A DNA stretch of 64,000 bases from an uncultured Atopobiaceae bacterium (GTDB taxonomy: Bacteria; Actinomycetota; Coriobacteriia; Coriobacteriales; Atopobiaceae): positions 1-64,000 of the forward strand of contig CAJTTF010000007.1 in assembly GCA_910579165.1 (NCBI GenBank), given 5' to 3'. Below, piece by piece: positions 17,448 through 26,868 of this stretch. Positions within the stretch are counted from its first letter, which is position 1; each line of letters opens with the position of its first letter. Under the pieces are notes generated by a model that did not search any database, was not told the origin of the DNA, and was given only the letters and a program-made list of their open reading frames with translations. A program made the position numbers and the translations under genes.

Positions 17448-17621
17448 ATGCATGATTCATGGCGTGAACCGCTGAACAACCGCGATGGTCTTGGCGGAAA
17501 AGAAAAGATGCAGCGTGAAAAAGCTGTCCGCAGTATGTACGAGCAAGAAGAACTTGATAACCGCGAAGAGCGTGCTCGCGAGAAACAACGCAAAGAGGAC
17601 GCCGCGCAGAAAGATGCATAA
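17448..17621 (+). CDS. 57-residue charged hypothetical protein
   Basis: ATG at 17448 is preceded by GAGGAG at five bases, and the frame runs 57 codons to TAA at 17621. The product is extremely charged, about half Asp, Glu, Lys and Arg. It looks like one long helix (QREKAVRSMYEQEELDNREE, then EERAREKQRKEDAAQKD). There are no Cys residues, membrane segments or signal. The codon use and strong ribosome binding site argue that it is real. It sits between the radical SAM gene and pncB. No family recognised. Confidence 0.6.
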   Translation: MHDSWREPLNNRDGLGGKEKMQREKAVRSMYEQEELDNREERAREKQRKEDAAQKDA

Positions 17622-17683
17622 AGTCGCCGTGCCTAAATGCGCAGCGCAAAAAGTCGCCGCGCATAAAGACGAAACACACAATG
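17601..17683 (+). repeat. 24-30 bp degenerate repeat spilling out of the small gene
   Basis: GCCGCGCAGAAAGATGCAT (17601, last codons of the small gene), GCCGTGCCTAAATGCGCA (17625) and GCCGCGCATAAAGACG (17655) are successive related units. AAGTCGCCG itself recurs exactly 30 bases apart (17621, 17651). Confidence 0.5.
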
Positions 17684-17763
17684 CGCGCGGTTAAACGCGA
17701 ACGCACGAACCACTGCGCATGGTAGAGCTGTGCACATAAACGCACAAAGGAGTAAGAAAAGAG

Positions 17764-19281
17764 ATGGCCCTCACAGATGCTACGCTGCCAAGTGATATAG
17801 CTCTCAACACAGATCTCTACGAACTGACTATGGCGCAGGCCTTTTTTGAGTCGGGTAAGGTTGATACCCGTGCCTGCTTTAACGTCTTCTTTAGGGACAA
17901 TCCCTTTAAGGGTGGCTATGCAATCGCCTGCGGTACGGGCCAGATTGGCGATCTTATCGAGCAGTTTCGCTTTACGGAGGACTCGCTTGCCTACTTGGCT
18001 TCCCTTAAGGCTCCCGGTGGCGGTGCGCTTTTCTCGGCAGCGTTTTTGAAATACTTGGAGGCACTTAAACTCGATGTCGATATTTACGCTATTCAAGAGG
18101 GCAACGTTGTTTTTCCGCGGGAACCACTTCTGCGCGTTGAAGGCCCCATCATTCAGTGTCAACTCTTGGAGACGGCGCTTCTTAATCTTGTTAATTTCCA
18201 GACTCTTGTAGCTACCAAGACCGCTCGCGTAGTGCAGGCCGCACAAGGTCATCCTGTTTCGGACTTTGGTCTTCGCCGGGCCCAAGGCCCCGACGGGGGG
18301 CTGACGGTGGCACGCGCTTCGTATATTGGCGGCGCGTCTTCTACGAGCAATGTACTTGCAGGCAAAATTTATGGAATCCCCGTGTTTGGTACCCATGCTC
18401 ATAGCTGGGTGATGAGTTTTACCACAGAGCTTGATGCCTTTCGCGCCTGGGCAGCATCGAGTCCTAAGAATTGTACGCTCCTGGTGGACACCTACGATGT
18501 GGCACAAGGGATTGAGAATGCCATTATTGTTGGCAAGGAGATGGAAACTGCCGGCGAGCGCTTAGCGGCGATTCGCATTGACTCGGGCGATCTTGCCAAA
18601 CTCTCTAAGATGTGTCGCGCGCGACTCGACGAAGAGGGCCTTGACTACGTTAAGATTTCCGCCTCTAACGACCTCGATGAATACACCATTCAATCGCTCT
18701 TTGCACAGGGAGCACCCATTGATGCTTTTGGTGTAGGCACCAAGCTCGCCACGTGCGATCCGCAACCCTCACTGGGAGGCGTCTATAAGCTTTCCGCGTT
18801 TCAAGATTCTAAGACGTTTAAGTGGCAGCCCGTTATGAAGCTTTCAGAGCAGGCCTACAAGCGCACCATTCCCGGAGTGCAGGACATCATTCGCATTCAG
18901 AACGGAGCCGGTGCCCTTGAGGGCGATGTTATCGTCGACCTTTCTCAGAAAGGATCTGCTTGCACTGAGGGACAACGCGGCAGAGAGGTTACGGCCATCG
19001 ACGTCATGGATGCCGATAAAACCTATCGCTTTTCTTCTGAGCATGTCTCACATCCCCTTAAGGAGTTTATTAAAGGCGGTGTGCCAACCAAAGCAGCTGC
19101 TCCCTCATTGGAAGCTGCTCGAGACCGGACGAAGGCCTCGCTTGCATCCTTGGATCCGGCTTTGAAACGCTTCCTCAATCCTGAGATATATCCAGTGGCG
19201 CTTTCGTTAGGATTGGCAAAAACGCGGAGTGCGCTTACACGAGAAGAAGGGGCCAATTCTGGTCACCCCGTGACTTTCTAG
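17764..19281 (+). CDS. pncB: nicotinate phosphoribosyltransferase
   Basis: A 505-residue enzyme of NAD salvage. It joins nicotinate to phosphoribosyl pyrophosphate to make nicotinate mononucleotide. It shows the family opening LNTDLYELTMAQAFFESG, the FGLRRAQGPDG block, GTHAHSWVM around the active-site His region, and IRIDSGDLAKLSK in the PRPP-binding barrel. The length fits the long Gram-positive form. AAAGGAG lies 11 bases upstream of the ATG. The gene appears to be a single transcription unit. The stop codon is the start of a tandem repeat array. Confidence 0.95.
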   Translation: MALTDATLPSDIALNTDLYELTMAQAFFESGKVDTRACFNVFFRDNPFKGGYAIACGTGQIGDLIEQFRFTEDSLAYLASLKAPGGGALFSAAFLKYLEALKLDVDIYAIQEGNVVFPREPLLRVEGPIIQCQLLETALLNLVNFQTLVATKTARVVQAAQGHPVSDFGLRRAQGPDGGLTVARASYIGGASSTSNVLAGKIYGIPVFGTHAHSWVMSFTTELDAFRAWAASSPKNCTLLVDTYDVAQGIENAIIVGKEMETAGERLAAIRIDSGDLAKLSKMCRARLDEEGLDYVKISASNDLDEYTIQSLFAQGAPIDAFGVGTKLATCDPQPSLGGVYKLSAFQDSKTFKWQPVMKLSEQAYKRTIPGVQDIIRIQNGAGALEGDVIVDLSQKGSACTEGQRGREVTAIDVMDADKTYRFSSEHVSHPLKEFIKGGVPTKAAAPSLEAARDRTKASLASLDPALKRFLNPEIYPVALSLGLAKTRSALTREEGANSGHPVTF

Positions 19282-19422
19282 ACGCGAGACACTTCGCTGT
19301 ACGCTTTGAGATGAGGCATGCGATTGCGTGGTCTGGTAGACGCGTCATACGATTCTCTTGTCTTTGAGACGCGATCAACACCTCGTTCTCTTTTAGACGC
19401 GACACAGAGCAGCCGATAGCCT
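19279..19422 (+). repeat. 29-bp degenerate tandem repeat, 5 copies
   Basis: Units begin at 19279, 19308, 19337, 19366 and 19394, each opening with TAGACGCG or a close variant (GAGATGAG in the second). The first TAG is the pncB stop codon. The period is 29, 29, 29, then 28. Between openings the sequence is only loosely similar, with CGATTCTCTTGTCTTT-like ends. A TATACT at about 19422 in the last unit may be the -10 box for argS. Confidence 0.6.
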
Positions 19423-19464
19423 ATACTATCTCTCTCGTAAGCAAGCAGTTTTAAAAGGGAAAGC

Positions 19465-21306
19465 ATGCCTGAAACAATAGAAGAACTCATCCGCACCGCC
19501 ATAAAGTCCGCTCAAGAGGGAGGGGAACTTCCCGCTTTTGAGATTGACGATCTAGGAATTGAACGCCCCGCAGACACCGACCATGGCGAGTGGACCTCAA
19601 CGGTGGCTTTGCGCTCTGCCAAGCTTGCGCATAAGGCTCCTAAACAAATTGCCGATACAATCGTCGCTCACCTTCCGGCCAATGCAGCCATTAAAAAGGT
19701 TGAGGTTGCAGGCCCCGGCTTTATCAATTTCTATCTAAACGTTGCTGCCAACAATTCAATCTTCGCCACCATCATCAATCAAGGCAAAGACTACGGCAGA
19801 AGCGATGCTGGTCATGGCGAGAAAGTCCAGGTAGAGTTTATATCGGCTAATCCCACGGGACCGCTTCATGTAGGACATGGCCGCTGGAGCGCCATCGGTG
19901 ATTCTCTCTGCAACGTGTTGGATTTTGCAGGGTATGACGTCCAGCGCGAGTATTACATTAATGATCGCGGTACGCAGATGGATCTCTTTGGTGCCTCTGT
20001 TTTTGAGCGCTATAAGCAGATTGCAGCTCTTGTAAAGGAAGGAAAAACCGCTGCAGAAGCAACACGCGCCCTTCTTGAAGACCGCGAAGCCTACATTGCC
20101 GACGAATTAGATGAGCGCTCTCAGACCTACCCCTTGACCACTGCTTTCAACGAGGCCTTGGGCGAGAACGCGTACGGGGGAGACTACATCATCGAGATTG
20201 CTCGCGCATTTTATGAACAAGACGCAAATAAGTATCTCCAGCTTCCAGAGGATGAGGCGCGTGCAGCCCTTCGCGAAAAGGCGTACACCTACCAGTTGGC
20301 CAAAATCAAGGAAACCTGCGATAAAGCAAATTGTCACTTTGATAGCTGGAAAAGTGAGCGTACATTTTACGAGCCCGATAAAAACGGCAAAACGCCGCTC
20401 GATACGGTTTTTGAAATGATGCGTTCGCAAGATCTTCTCTATCAAACAGATGACGGCGCAACGTGGTTCAAAACGACAGAATTTGGCGACGATAAGGATC
20501 GCGTGGTAGTTAAATCAGACGGTGACTTTACCTACTTTGCTTCCGATGTTTATTACACATGGGACAAGTTCGACCGCTTTGACTATGAAATCAACATTTT
20601 GGGTGCCGACCACCACGGCTACATTAAACGCGTACAGGCCGTTGCAGCGGCGTTGGGTTATCCAGGAAAGTACGAGGTAGTACTAGGACAGCTCGTAAAC
20701 CTCTTGCGCGGAGGAGAACCTGTGCGCATGTCAAAGCGTCGTGGTACGATGGTGACCTTTGATGAGCTTCTTGACGAGGTAGGATGCGATGCCACGCGTT
20801 ATACGCTTATCTCCCGATCTTCTAATCAGCCTATTGATTTTGATATTGAAGAGGCTAAGAAGCAGGAAAGCTCCAATCCCGTCTTTTATGTGCAGTATGC
20901 CCATGCGCGTATCTGCTCAATCCTGCGTCGCGCTGCGGGAGTGACGCTTGAGGAAGCGCAAAGCGAAGGAATGGCACACGTTGCAAAGCTCGCTACGGGT
21001 AGCAATGTAGATGTTGCGCTTTTAGTTGAGCCTTCTGAGATTCAACTGGCGAGGCGTCTCTCGGAATTTCCAGATTTGGTGGCAGGCTGTGCGCGTGACC
21101 GCGCTCCCTTTAGAATCACGCATTACGTACAATCGCTTGCTGCGGATTTCCACCGTTTTTACACTGAGTGTCCTATTTTGCCGCGCGAAGACAAGCCGCT
21201 GGATGAGGATGTATCAAGAGCGCGCTTGGCCGTTTGTGACGCAGTTCGCATTGTGTTGGAAAATGCCCTTCGTCTTATTGGTGTGAGCGCTCCGCAAAAG
21301 ATGTAG
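19465..21306 (+). CDS. argS: arginyl-tRNA synthetase
   Basis: A 613-residue class I synthetase that charges tRNA-Arg. It has an N-terminal Add1 domain, the HIGH motif as HVGHGRW after EFISANPTGPL (about residue 136), the catalytic Rossmann fold, and an RMSKRRGT signature in place of KMSKS (about 425). The C-terminal DALR anticodon-binding helices follow. GGGAAAGC precedes the ATG. No riboswitch-like leader is visible. Confidence 0.96.
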   Translation: MPETIEELIRTAIKSAQEGGELPAFEIDDLGIERPADTDHGEWTSTVALRSAKLAHKAPKQIADTIVAHLPANAAIKKVEVAGPGFINFYLNVAANNSIFATIINQGKDYGRSDAGHGEKVQVEFISANPTGPLHVGHGRWSAIGDSLCNVLDFAGYDVQREYYINDRGTQMDLFGASVFERYKQIAALVKEGKTAAEATRALLEDREAYIADELDERSQTYPLTTAFNEALGENAYGGDYIIEIARAFYEQDANKYLQLPEDEARAALREKAYTYQLAKIKETCDKANCHFDSWKSERTFYEPDKNGKTPLDTVFEMMRSQDLLYQTDDGATWFKTTEFGDDKDRVVVKSDGDFTYFASDVYYTWDKFDRFDYEINILGADHHGYIKRVQAVAAALGYPGKYEVVLGQLVNLLRGGEPVRMSKRRGTMVTFDELLDEVGCDATRYTLISRSSNQPIDFDIEEAKKQESSNPVFYVQYAHARICSILRRAAGVTLEEAQSEGMAHVAKLATGSNVDVALLVEPSEIQLARRLSEFPDLVAGCARDRAPFRITHYVQSLAADFHRFYTECPILPREDKPLDEDVSRARLAVCDAVRIVLENALRLIGVSAPQKM

Positions 21307-21327
21307 GAAAAAAACTAGAGCAATGTG

Positions 21328-21391
21328 TGCTATAGTGATGGCGTGCGCTTCGCACACCCTCATCCAATATTTCAAGAAAGACCCACGCCAT
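21328..21391 (+). promoter_or_regulatory. extended -10 promoter and rho leader hairpin
   Basis: TGCTATAGT (21328-21336) is an extended -10 box. ATGGCGTG (21338-21345) pairs exactly with CACGCCAT (21384-21391), with a smaller GTGCG/CGCAC stem at the 5' side of the loop. The element starts the roughly 230-base leader of rho. In Escherichia coli Rho represses its own transcript through a leader, so a similar role is possible here. Confidence 0.45.
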
Positions 21392-21428
21392 ACATAAGCC
21401 GCGCCGTGTAGTTTTGAAAATACGTTTT

Positions 21429-21545
21429 GAAAAATCTGCTGCACAAGCACCGATAATAATCATATTGCGCAAGTTTATTCAATAATCACATTACATTAAC
21501 TCAGCTAATGACCGCGACGCATAAGCACAGGTAATAATCACCTTT
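21429..21545 (+). repeat. 26-bp degenerate tandem repeat, 4-5 copies
   Basis: AATAATCA or AATGACCG opens units at 21455, 21481, 21507 and 21533, exactly 26 bases apart; a weaker unit begins near 21429. CACAAGCACCGATAATAATCA (split across 21442-21462) recurs 78 bases on as CATAAGCACAGGTAATAATC. The array lies in the rho leader. Confidence 0.55.
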
Positions 21546-21570
21546 GACAGATACTACAAACGGAGGATGC

Positions 21571-22908
21571 ATGTCAGGCGAAACAAAAACCCCCAAAGCC
21601 CATCGCAATCATAAAACAAAGAAGCAACAAAGTCCCACGATATCCGCAGAGGAGCTTGAGGGTCTCAAAGTTGCTGAGTTGCGCGCGAAGGCAGAAGAGT
21701 TGGGCATTGACACCACTGGCGCCAAAAAGGCGGAGCTTGCCGCCATGGTCTATGAGGCGCTCGCTGCAGACGAGGGCTTTCGTCAGGTGCGTGGTATTTT
21801 AGACATCACCTCTGAACAGTACGGCTTTATTCGTACCGAGAACTTCATCAAAGGCGATGGAGACGCCTTTGTTCAGCAGCAGCTCATTCGTCAATACAAG
21901 TTGCGCACAGGCGATCTTATCGAAGGATCGGTGCGCCCTGGTGGTCCCAACACGAAGTATCCTCCGCTTGCCACTATCGAAAAGATTAACGACGCAGATC
22001 CTGAACTCGCAAAGAATCGCGTGCGCTTTAAAGACCTTACGCCTGTCTACCCCAATGAGCGTCTCGTTATGGAAACGGAGCCCAAGGCCATTACTGGGCG
22101 CACTATTGACCTCGTAGCTCCCATTGGAAAAGGCCAGCGTGGCTTAATCGTTTCTCCACCCAAAGCAGGAAAGACAACCGTACTGAAAAAGATTTGCCAA
22201 TCCATTTCTAAAAACAATCCTGAGGTGCGCTTGCTTTGTCTCTTGGTTGATGAGCGCCCCGAAGAAGTTACGGACATGCAGCGCTCAATCGATGGGGAAG
22301 TGGTCGCTTCCACCTTTGATATGCCCGCCGAGAACCACACGCAAATTGCCGAGCTTGTGATTGAGCACGCTAAGCGCATGGTTGAGATGGGCCAAGACGT
22401 TGTGGTGGTGCTCGATTCTATTACGCGTCTGGCGCGCGCCTACAACTTAGCCGCTCCCGCCTCTGGTCGCATTCTCTCTGGTGGTGTTGATTCCACGGCG
22501 CTCTATCCGCCCAAGCGTTTCTTGGGCGCCGCTCGCAACATTGAGGGTGGCGGCTCGCTTACCATTCTTGCTTCGGCTCTTATCGACACGGGATCAAAAA
22601 TGGATGAGGTTATCTTTGAGGAGTTTAAGGGCACCGGCAACATGGAGCTCAAACTTGACCGTGATCTTGCTGATAAACGCATTTTCCCTGCTATTGATCC
22701 CGTTGCGTCGGGCACGCGTAATGAAGATCTCCTCCTCGATAAGACCTTGGCGCCCTTTGTGTGGGGCCTTAGGAGTGTGCTTGCCAACATGAATAACGTG
22801 GAACGCGCTGAGGCGTCACTTATCAAGGGACTCAAGCAAACTAAGGATAATCAGGAATTTCTTATTCGCTTCGCTAAAAAGGCTAAAAACGTAGAGCCTC
22901 TGGACTAA
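21571..22908 (+). CDS. rho: transcription termination factor Rho
   Basis: A 445-residue hexameric RNA helicase that ends transcription at rut sites. It has an N-terminal SAP-like Rho_N segment (about 27-62), a cold-shock-like primary RNA-binding domain (GILDITSEQYGFIRTE, 75-125), the P-loop GLIVSPPKAGKT (191-202), Walker B VVVLDSITRLARAYN, and the Q/R loops GGVDSTALYPPKRFLGAARN. The start at 21571 is chosen because GGAGG lies four bases upstream; an in-frame TTG nine codons earlier lacks one. Only 59 bases without a hairpin separate it from the surface gene, so read-through is possible. Confidence 0.96.
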   Translation: MSGETKTPKAHRNHKTKKQQSPTISAEELEGLKVAELRAKAEELGIDTTGAKKAELAAMVYEALAADEGFRQVRGILDITSEQYGFIRTENFIKGDGDAFVQQQLIRQYKLRTGDLIEGSVRPGGPNTKYPPLATIEKINDADPELAKNRVRFKDLTPVYPNERLVMETEPKAITGRTIDLVAPIGKGQRGLIVSPPKAGKTTVLKKICQSISKNNPEVRLLCLLVDERPEEVTDMQRSIDGEVVASTFDMPAENHTQIAELVIEHAKRMVEMGQDVVVVLDSITRLARAYNLAAPASGRILSGGVDSTALYPPKRFLGAARNIEGGGSLTILASALIDTGSKMDEVIFEEFKGTGNMELKLDRDLADKRIFPAIDPVASGTRNEDLLLDKTLAPFVWGLRSVLANMNNVERAEASLIKGLKQTKDNQEFLIRFAKKAKNVEPLD

Positions 22909-22967
22909 CCCTTGCGTGCTAAAATACAAAAAGGAATAATTCTTAGCGAGTGGAGGGGGACCCTTCA

Positions 22968-25900
22968 ATGAAACGAACAATCACAACCTTTATGAGCTGC
23001 TTAGTATTACTCAGCGCGACGATGAGTACACCTGCTCTAGCTGAGGTTAAGACTACAGCCAATAGTATCGATACTAACGCGCTGCAAGATGCATTCGCCA
23101 AGGCGAGTGATGCTATCGAAGATGTCTTCAATAGTGTGAAGAAGAGTACCACTGAACTTATGCGCTCTGGCGACATGCTTTTAACGGAGGAAGCTGAGAC
23201 CACTCCTGAGGAAGCGGAACTCTCCCTACAAAATGTATATAGTGCCGGTACTGGCGCATCTAATATCGAGGGGGTTGGATGGGACGCAGACTATACAACC
23301 TGCATTATTGAGCCTGGATATACCATTGATGCTCCTTCATTAAAAGAAGAAATAGGACTGCATAAAACTACTATGCGTACGTTTTCTGCAGGAGACAATA
23401 CGAGATTAACGGGCGATGCTACTGGGCTCTTTGACCTGTGCACCGTTTTGAATACACTACATCTGTCAGACTCGTTTGATGTCAGCGCAGTCACCAACAT
23501 GAGCGGTATGTTTCAAAATTGTAGACGCCTTTCTTCAATCACGCTCCCAGATTCTTTCGCTCCAACTGCAGCCACTTCTATGAGTTCTATGTTCTCTGGC
23601 TGCTCGAATCTTACCTCACTTACGCTTGGGAATAGCTTTACTCCTTCTGTAGCAACGGATATGAGCTCCATGTTTTCTGATACAGGGCTCACTTCCCTCA
23701 CGCTTCCGGATGCTTTTGTACCTTCTGCAGCAACCAATATGAGTCACATGTTTTCTGGTTGTGGAGGACTTGCATCGCTTACGCTTCCAGCAACATTTGC
23801 ACCTACCGCAGTTACCGATATGAGTTACATGTTTTCTGATTCTGGCTTCACCTCCCTCACGCTACCAGATGCTTTTGTTCCCTCAGCGGCCACCACTATG
23901 AGCTATATGTTTGCTAACTGCTCCAGTCTTGCTTCTCTTACGCTTCCAGCAACGTTTGCACCCACAGAAGTCACCGACATGACTTTCATGTTTGCTGGTT
24001 CTAAGTTCACCTCCCTTACCCTTCCGGATTCATTTGTACCTTCAAAGGTTCAGAATTTGGCCTCCATGTTTCAGGGTTGTACAGGGCTCACCTCTTTTGC
24101 GCTACCAGATACGTTTTCCACCCCCGTTGTCAAAGATTTGTCTTCAATGTTCTACAAATGTTCTGAGCTCACCTCTCTTACATTCCCAGATGCTTTTGCT
24201 CCCACACAAGCCACGACTATGAGGGGCATGTTTAGCGAATGCTCCAAGCTTGGTTCTCTCAGGCTGCCTGATACTTTTGCACCTACTGCAATTCAGGATA
24301 TCTTTATGATGTTTTATAAATGCACCGCGCTGACTTCAGTCAAGATCCCCGATGCCTTTACACCTACTGCCACAGCCGATATGCAATACTTATTTCGCGA
24401 GTGCTCTTCTCTTACCTCAATTACGCTCCCTGCAACTTTTGGCCTGCCAAATGCTCAGACGACTAGTATCTTTGAGGTTGCAGAACCGGGTTCTTCTGCT
24501 CTTGCGTTACGCTCTATAACCTTGCCCAAAGGTTATAAGATGACAATCTTAGATCGTCTGCCGGGAATTCAATCACAGGGAGAGTATAAGAATTACTGGA
24601 CGACGAGTATTGATTCTTGTGTCAACTATGGAACTGACGTCTTTACTGCTGTCGACAATATCAATAATGCATTAGCACAAAGTTCTGATTCTGTGACGTT
24701 TACCAATGTAAATATTGCTCTTGGTTTTAATGCCAATGGTGGAACGTATAACACAACAAGCGCAGTTCAAGATTCTCCTCAAAATGAAGATGAAACGAAG
24801 TTCATATTTGGAAATACAAATTCCTCAATTGACCCCTCAGCCATTCCCGCTCCAAAGTTTTCTGGCTCTGCATTTCTTGGGTGGAGCGACTCGCCCGTTG
24901 GAGAAGTTATAGCTACACCGTCTTCTTTTCCAAGGAGAGATAGCTTCTACTATGCCAAATGGGGAACAGCTGTTACCGTCACCTTTAATGCTAATCAACA
25001 TGGAACCTTTTCAGGGGATAAAGAAACCCTTGATATCGATTGTGCTTCTGGGGGTAAATTGACGCTTCCGGGAGCCGATGAGCTTACAGTTGCAGATGGC
25101 TACGTCTTCCTTGGCTGGTTTACTGCGGCCACAGGAGGCACTCAGGTCACTGACCAAACGGACTGTCCAGCCTCTGCTACTACCTACTACGCACACTACG
25201 ATATCCTTTTGACTTTTGATGCTAACGGCGGCACCTTCTCGGGAGACGCGACTACTCAGCAGGTGCAAAACACGCCTGGCGCACGCATTGTGCTTCCTGC
25301 AGAAGAGCCCACCAGAGTTGGCTATACCTTCAAGGGCTACAACAATCCTGACACAGCCCCCGAAGCGCCTGACACTTATACTGCTCAGTGGGAAGCCAAC
25401 ACTATCACCAATACTTTTAACGCCAACGGTCACGGCACCTTTGCAGCAGGCGCTACACAGGTCTCAATTAATACCACCTACGACACCAAGCTCAACCTGC
25501 CAGCGGCTGACGCCCTCACCCCAGATACCGGCTACGTCTTCCTTGGCTGGTTTACTGCGGCCACAGGAGGCACTCAGGTCACTGACCAAACGGACTGTCC
25601 AGCCACGGATACCATTTACTATGCACACTGGGAAGCGCTCGCCGCTTGGGCCACTATTGAGAGCGGCACCCTGAAGCTTTTCTGGGGACAAAAGCCTGCC
25701 GGCAACCTCACCTTTGCCCTTGGAGGTCCCTATTCAGAGCAAAACCCTGCTCCATGGCAAGCCTATGCTCAAGATATCCAAACTCTGCAGATTGATGCGT
25801 CCTTAAAAGAGAGCCCCTTTGCCCCTTCCTCGTACGCATCGTATATGGAAAACCTCACCTCTCTTAACAAGGTAGAAGGCATCTCCAACCTCAACATGCA

Positions 25901-26762
25901 AAACGCCACCTCCCTAGAGCGCATGTTTGCAGGTTGCAGTCAGCTGGAAGTGCTAGATCTCTCGGGCCTTAACACCGATCACATAACCAACATGGACAAT
26001 ATGTTTTTGGGTTGTAGTACAGCGGATGAGCTCATCTTAAGTGCGTGTACACGCCTTCAGCCGGGAAGTGGTCTTCCAGGACTTGCAAGCTCTACTAACC
26101 CCTTTTGGATTATCAACATCACCCATGCCCTCACGTATGGCACAGATGATACAACCTCTGTGGCAAATATCAACAGCCTCATAGCAGAGCTTCCAGAAGG
26201 AGCTACGCTAACGTTGAGACTTGCTACTATGCGCCTTACCTACGAGGCTAACGGTGGTACTTTTCCTGAACAATCTACAAATACTCAGGCAAAGAGTGCA
26301 GGAGGAAACGGCTCGGCAGCAGGAAATGCCTCAGCTGTAGGGGACGGCACGGCAGAAGAGGCCTACCTCTACGGCAACCCCGGCGAAGAGATTGATGAAT
26401 CTGCAGCCGGCGGTCCTAACTACACACCAATTCCTGTGCGTGCAGGCTACGAGTATCTGGGATACGCAGAAACTCCTGATGCCACCACTCCAGACACACC
26501 TGTCGTCTTCCCAGAAGCCACCTCTAATTTCCTAAGCGCGCTCTCTGCAGCGGGGGACACCAACACCACCTTCTATGCGATCTGGAAAGCCGTAGGGCCC
26601 GGTCCCACACCGCCCACGCCTGATACAGACGGAGGTAGCTCAGACATTTTCCCGCTTACCGGAGACACTACGGGCACACTCGCATCCTACATTCTCTGCA
26701 TCCTCGCAGGTGGTGTCGCTCTTGCTGTGGCCCGCGTAGTGCGTTGCCGCCGCAGCCGCTAG
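22968..26762 (+). CDS. BspA-type leucine-rich surface protein with LPXTG-like anchor
   Basis: A 1264-residue exported protein. The signal peptide MKRTITTFMSCLVLLS..STPALA precedes EVKT. GGAGGGGG eight bases upstream decides the ATG at 22968. Residues about 150-510 are some twelve BspA/DUF285 repeats of 24-27 residues, each like TDMSSMFSGCSNLTSLTLP. Next come Listeria-Bacteroides repeats, including NANGHGTF and GYVFLGWFTAATGG. The last part is almost identical to the C-terminal region of the protein ending at 6435. It ends with the sortase-like FPLTGD, a hydrophobic helix and RCRRSR. The likely role is adhesion or host contact. No sortase gene is in the window. Confidence 0.92.
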   Translation: MKRTITTFMSCLVLLSATMSTPALAEVKTTANSIDTNALQDAFAKASDAIEDVFNSVKKSTTELMRSGDMLLTEEAETTPEEAELSLQNVYSAGTGASNIEGVGWDADYTTCIIEPGYTIDAPSLKEEIGLHKTTMRTFSAGDNTRLTGDATGLFDLCTVLNTLHLSDSFDVSAVTNMSGMFQNCRRLSSITLPDSFAPTAATSMSSMFSGCSNLTSLTLGNSFTPSVATDMSSMFSDTGLTSLTLPDAFVPSAATNMSHMFSGCGGLASLTLPATFAPTAVTDMSYMFSDSGFTSLTLPDAFVPSAATTMSYMFANCSSLASLTLPATFAPTEVTDMTFMFAGSKFTSLTLPDSFVPSKVQNLASMFQGCTGLTSFALPDTFSTPVVKDLSSMFYKCSELTSLTFPDAFAPTQATTMRGMFSECSKLGSLRLPDTFAPTAIQDIFMMFYKCTALTSVKIPDAFTPTATADMQYLFRECSSLTSITLPATFGLPNAQTTSIFEVAEPGSSALALRSITLPKGYKMTILDRLPGIQSQGEYKNYWTTSIDSCVNYGTDVFTAVDNINNALAQSSDSVTFTNVNIALGFNANGGTYNTTSAVQDSPQNEDETKFIFGNTNSSIDPSAIPAPKFSGSAFLGWSDSPVGEVIATPSSFPRRDSFYYAKWGTAVTVTFNANQHGTFSGDKETLDIDCASGGKLTLPGADELTVADGYVFLGWFTAATGGTQVTDQTDCPASATTYYAHYDILLTFDANGGTFSGDATTQQVQNTPGARIVLPAEEPTRVGYTFKGYNNPDTAPEAPDTYTAQWEANTITNTFNANGHGTFAAGATQVSINTTYDTKLNLPAADALTPDTGYVFLGWFTAATGGTQVTDQTDCPATDTIYYAHWEALAAWATIESGTLKLFWGQKPAGNLTFALGGPYSEQNPAPWQAYAQDIQTLQIDASLKESPFAPSSYASYMENLTSLNKVEGISNLNMQNATSLERMFAGCSQLEVLDLSGLNTDHITNMDNMFLGCSTADELILSACTRLQPGSGLPGLASSTNPFWIINITHALTYGTDDTTSVANINSLIAELPEGATLTLRLATMRLTYEANGGTFPEQSTNTQAKSAGGNGSAAGNASAVGDGTAEEAYLYGNPGEEIDESAAGGPNYTPIPVRAGYEYLGYAETPDATTPDTPVVFPEATSNFLSALSAAGDTNTTFYAIWKAVGPGPTPPTPDTDGGSSDIFPLTGDTTGTLASYILCILAGGVALAVARVVRCRRSR

Positions 26763-26868
26763 GGTAGGGAAAGGCAAATAGATAGATCTACTTGCAGTAG
26801 TCTGATTCTTCTCAGTAGGAGAGCAAGAATTAAACCTGAATCTCTGAATTCTTTCATGATGGAATGAG

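Noticed and set aside
19279..19422. Possible CRISPR array because of 29-base spacing
   Set aside because: Only about 8 bases recur per unit, spacers are not distinct, units vary, and no cas gene is present.
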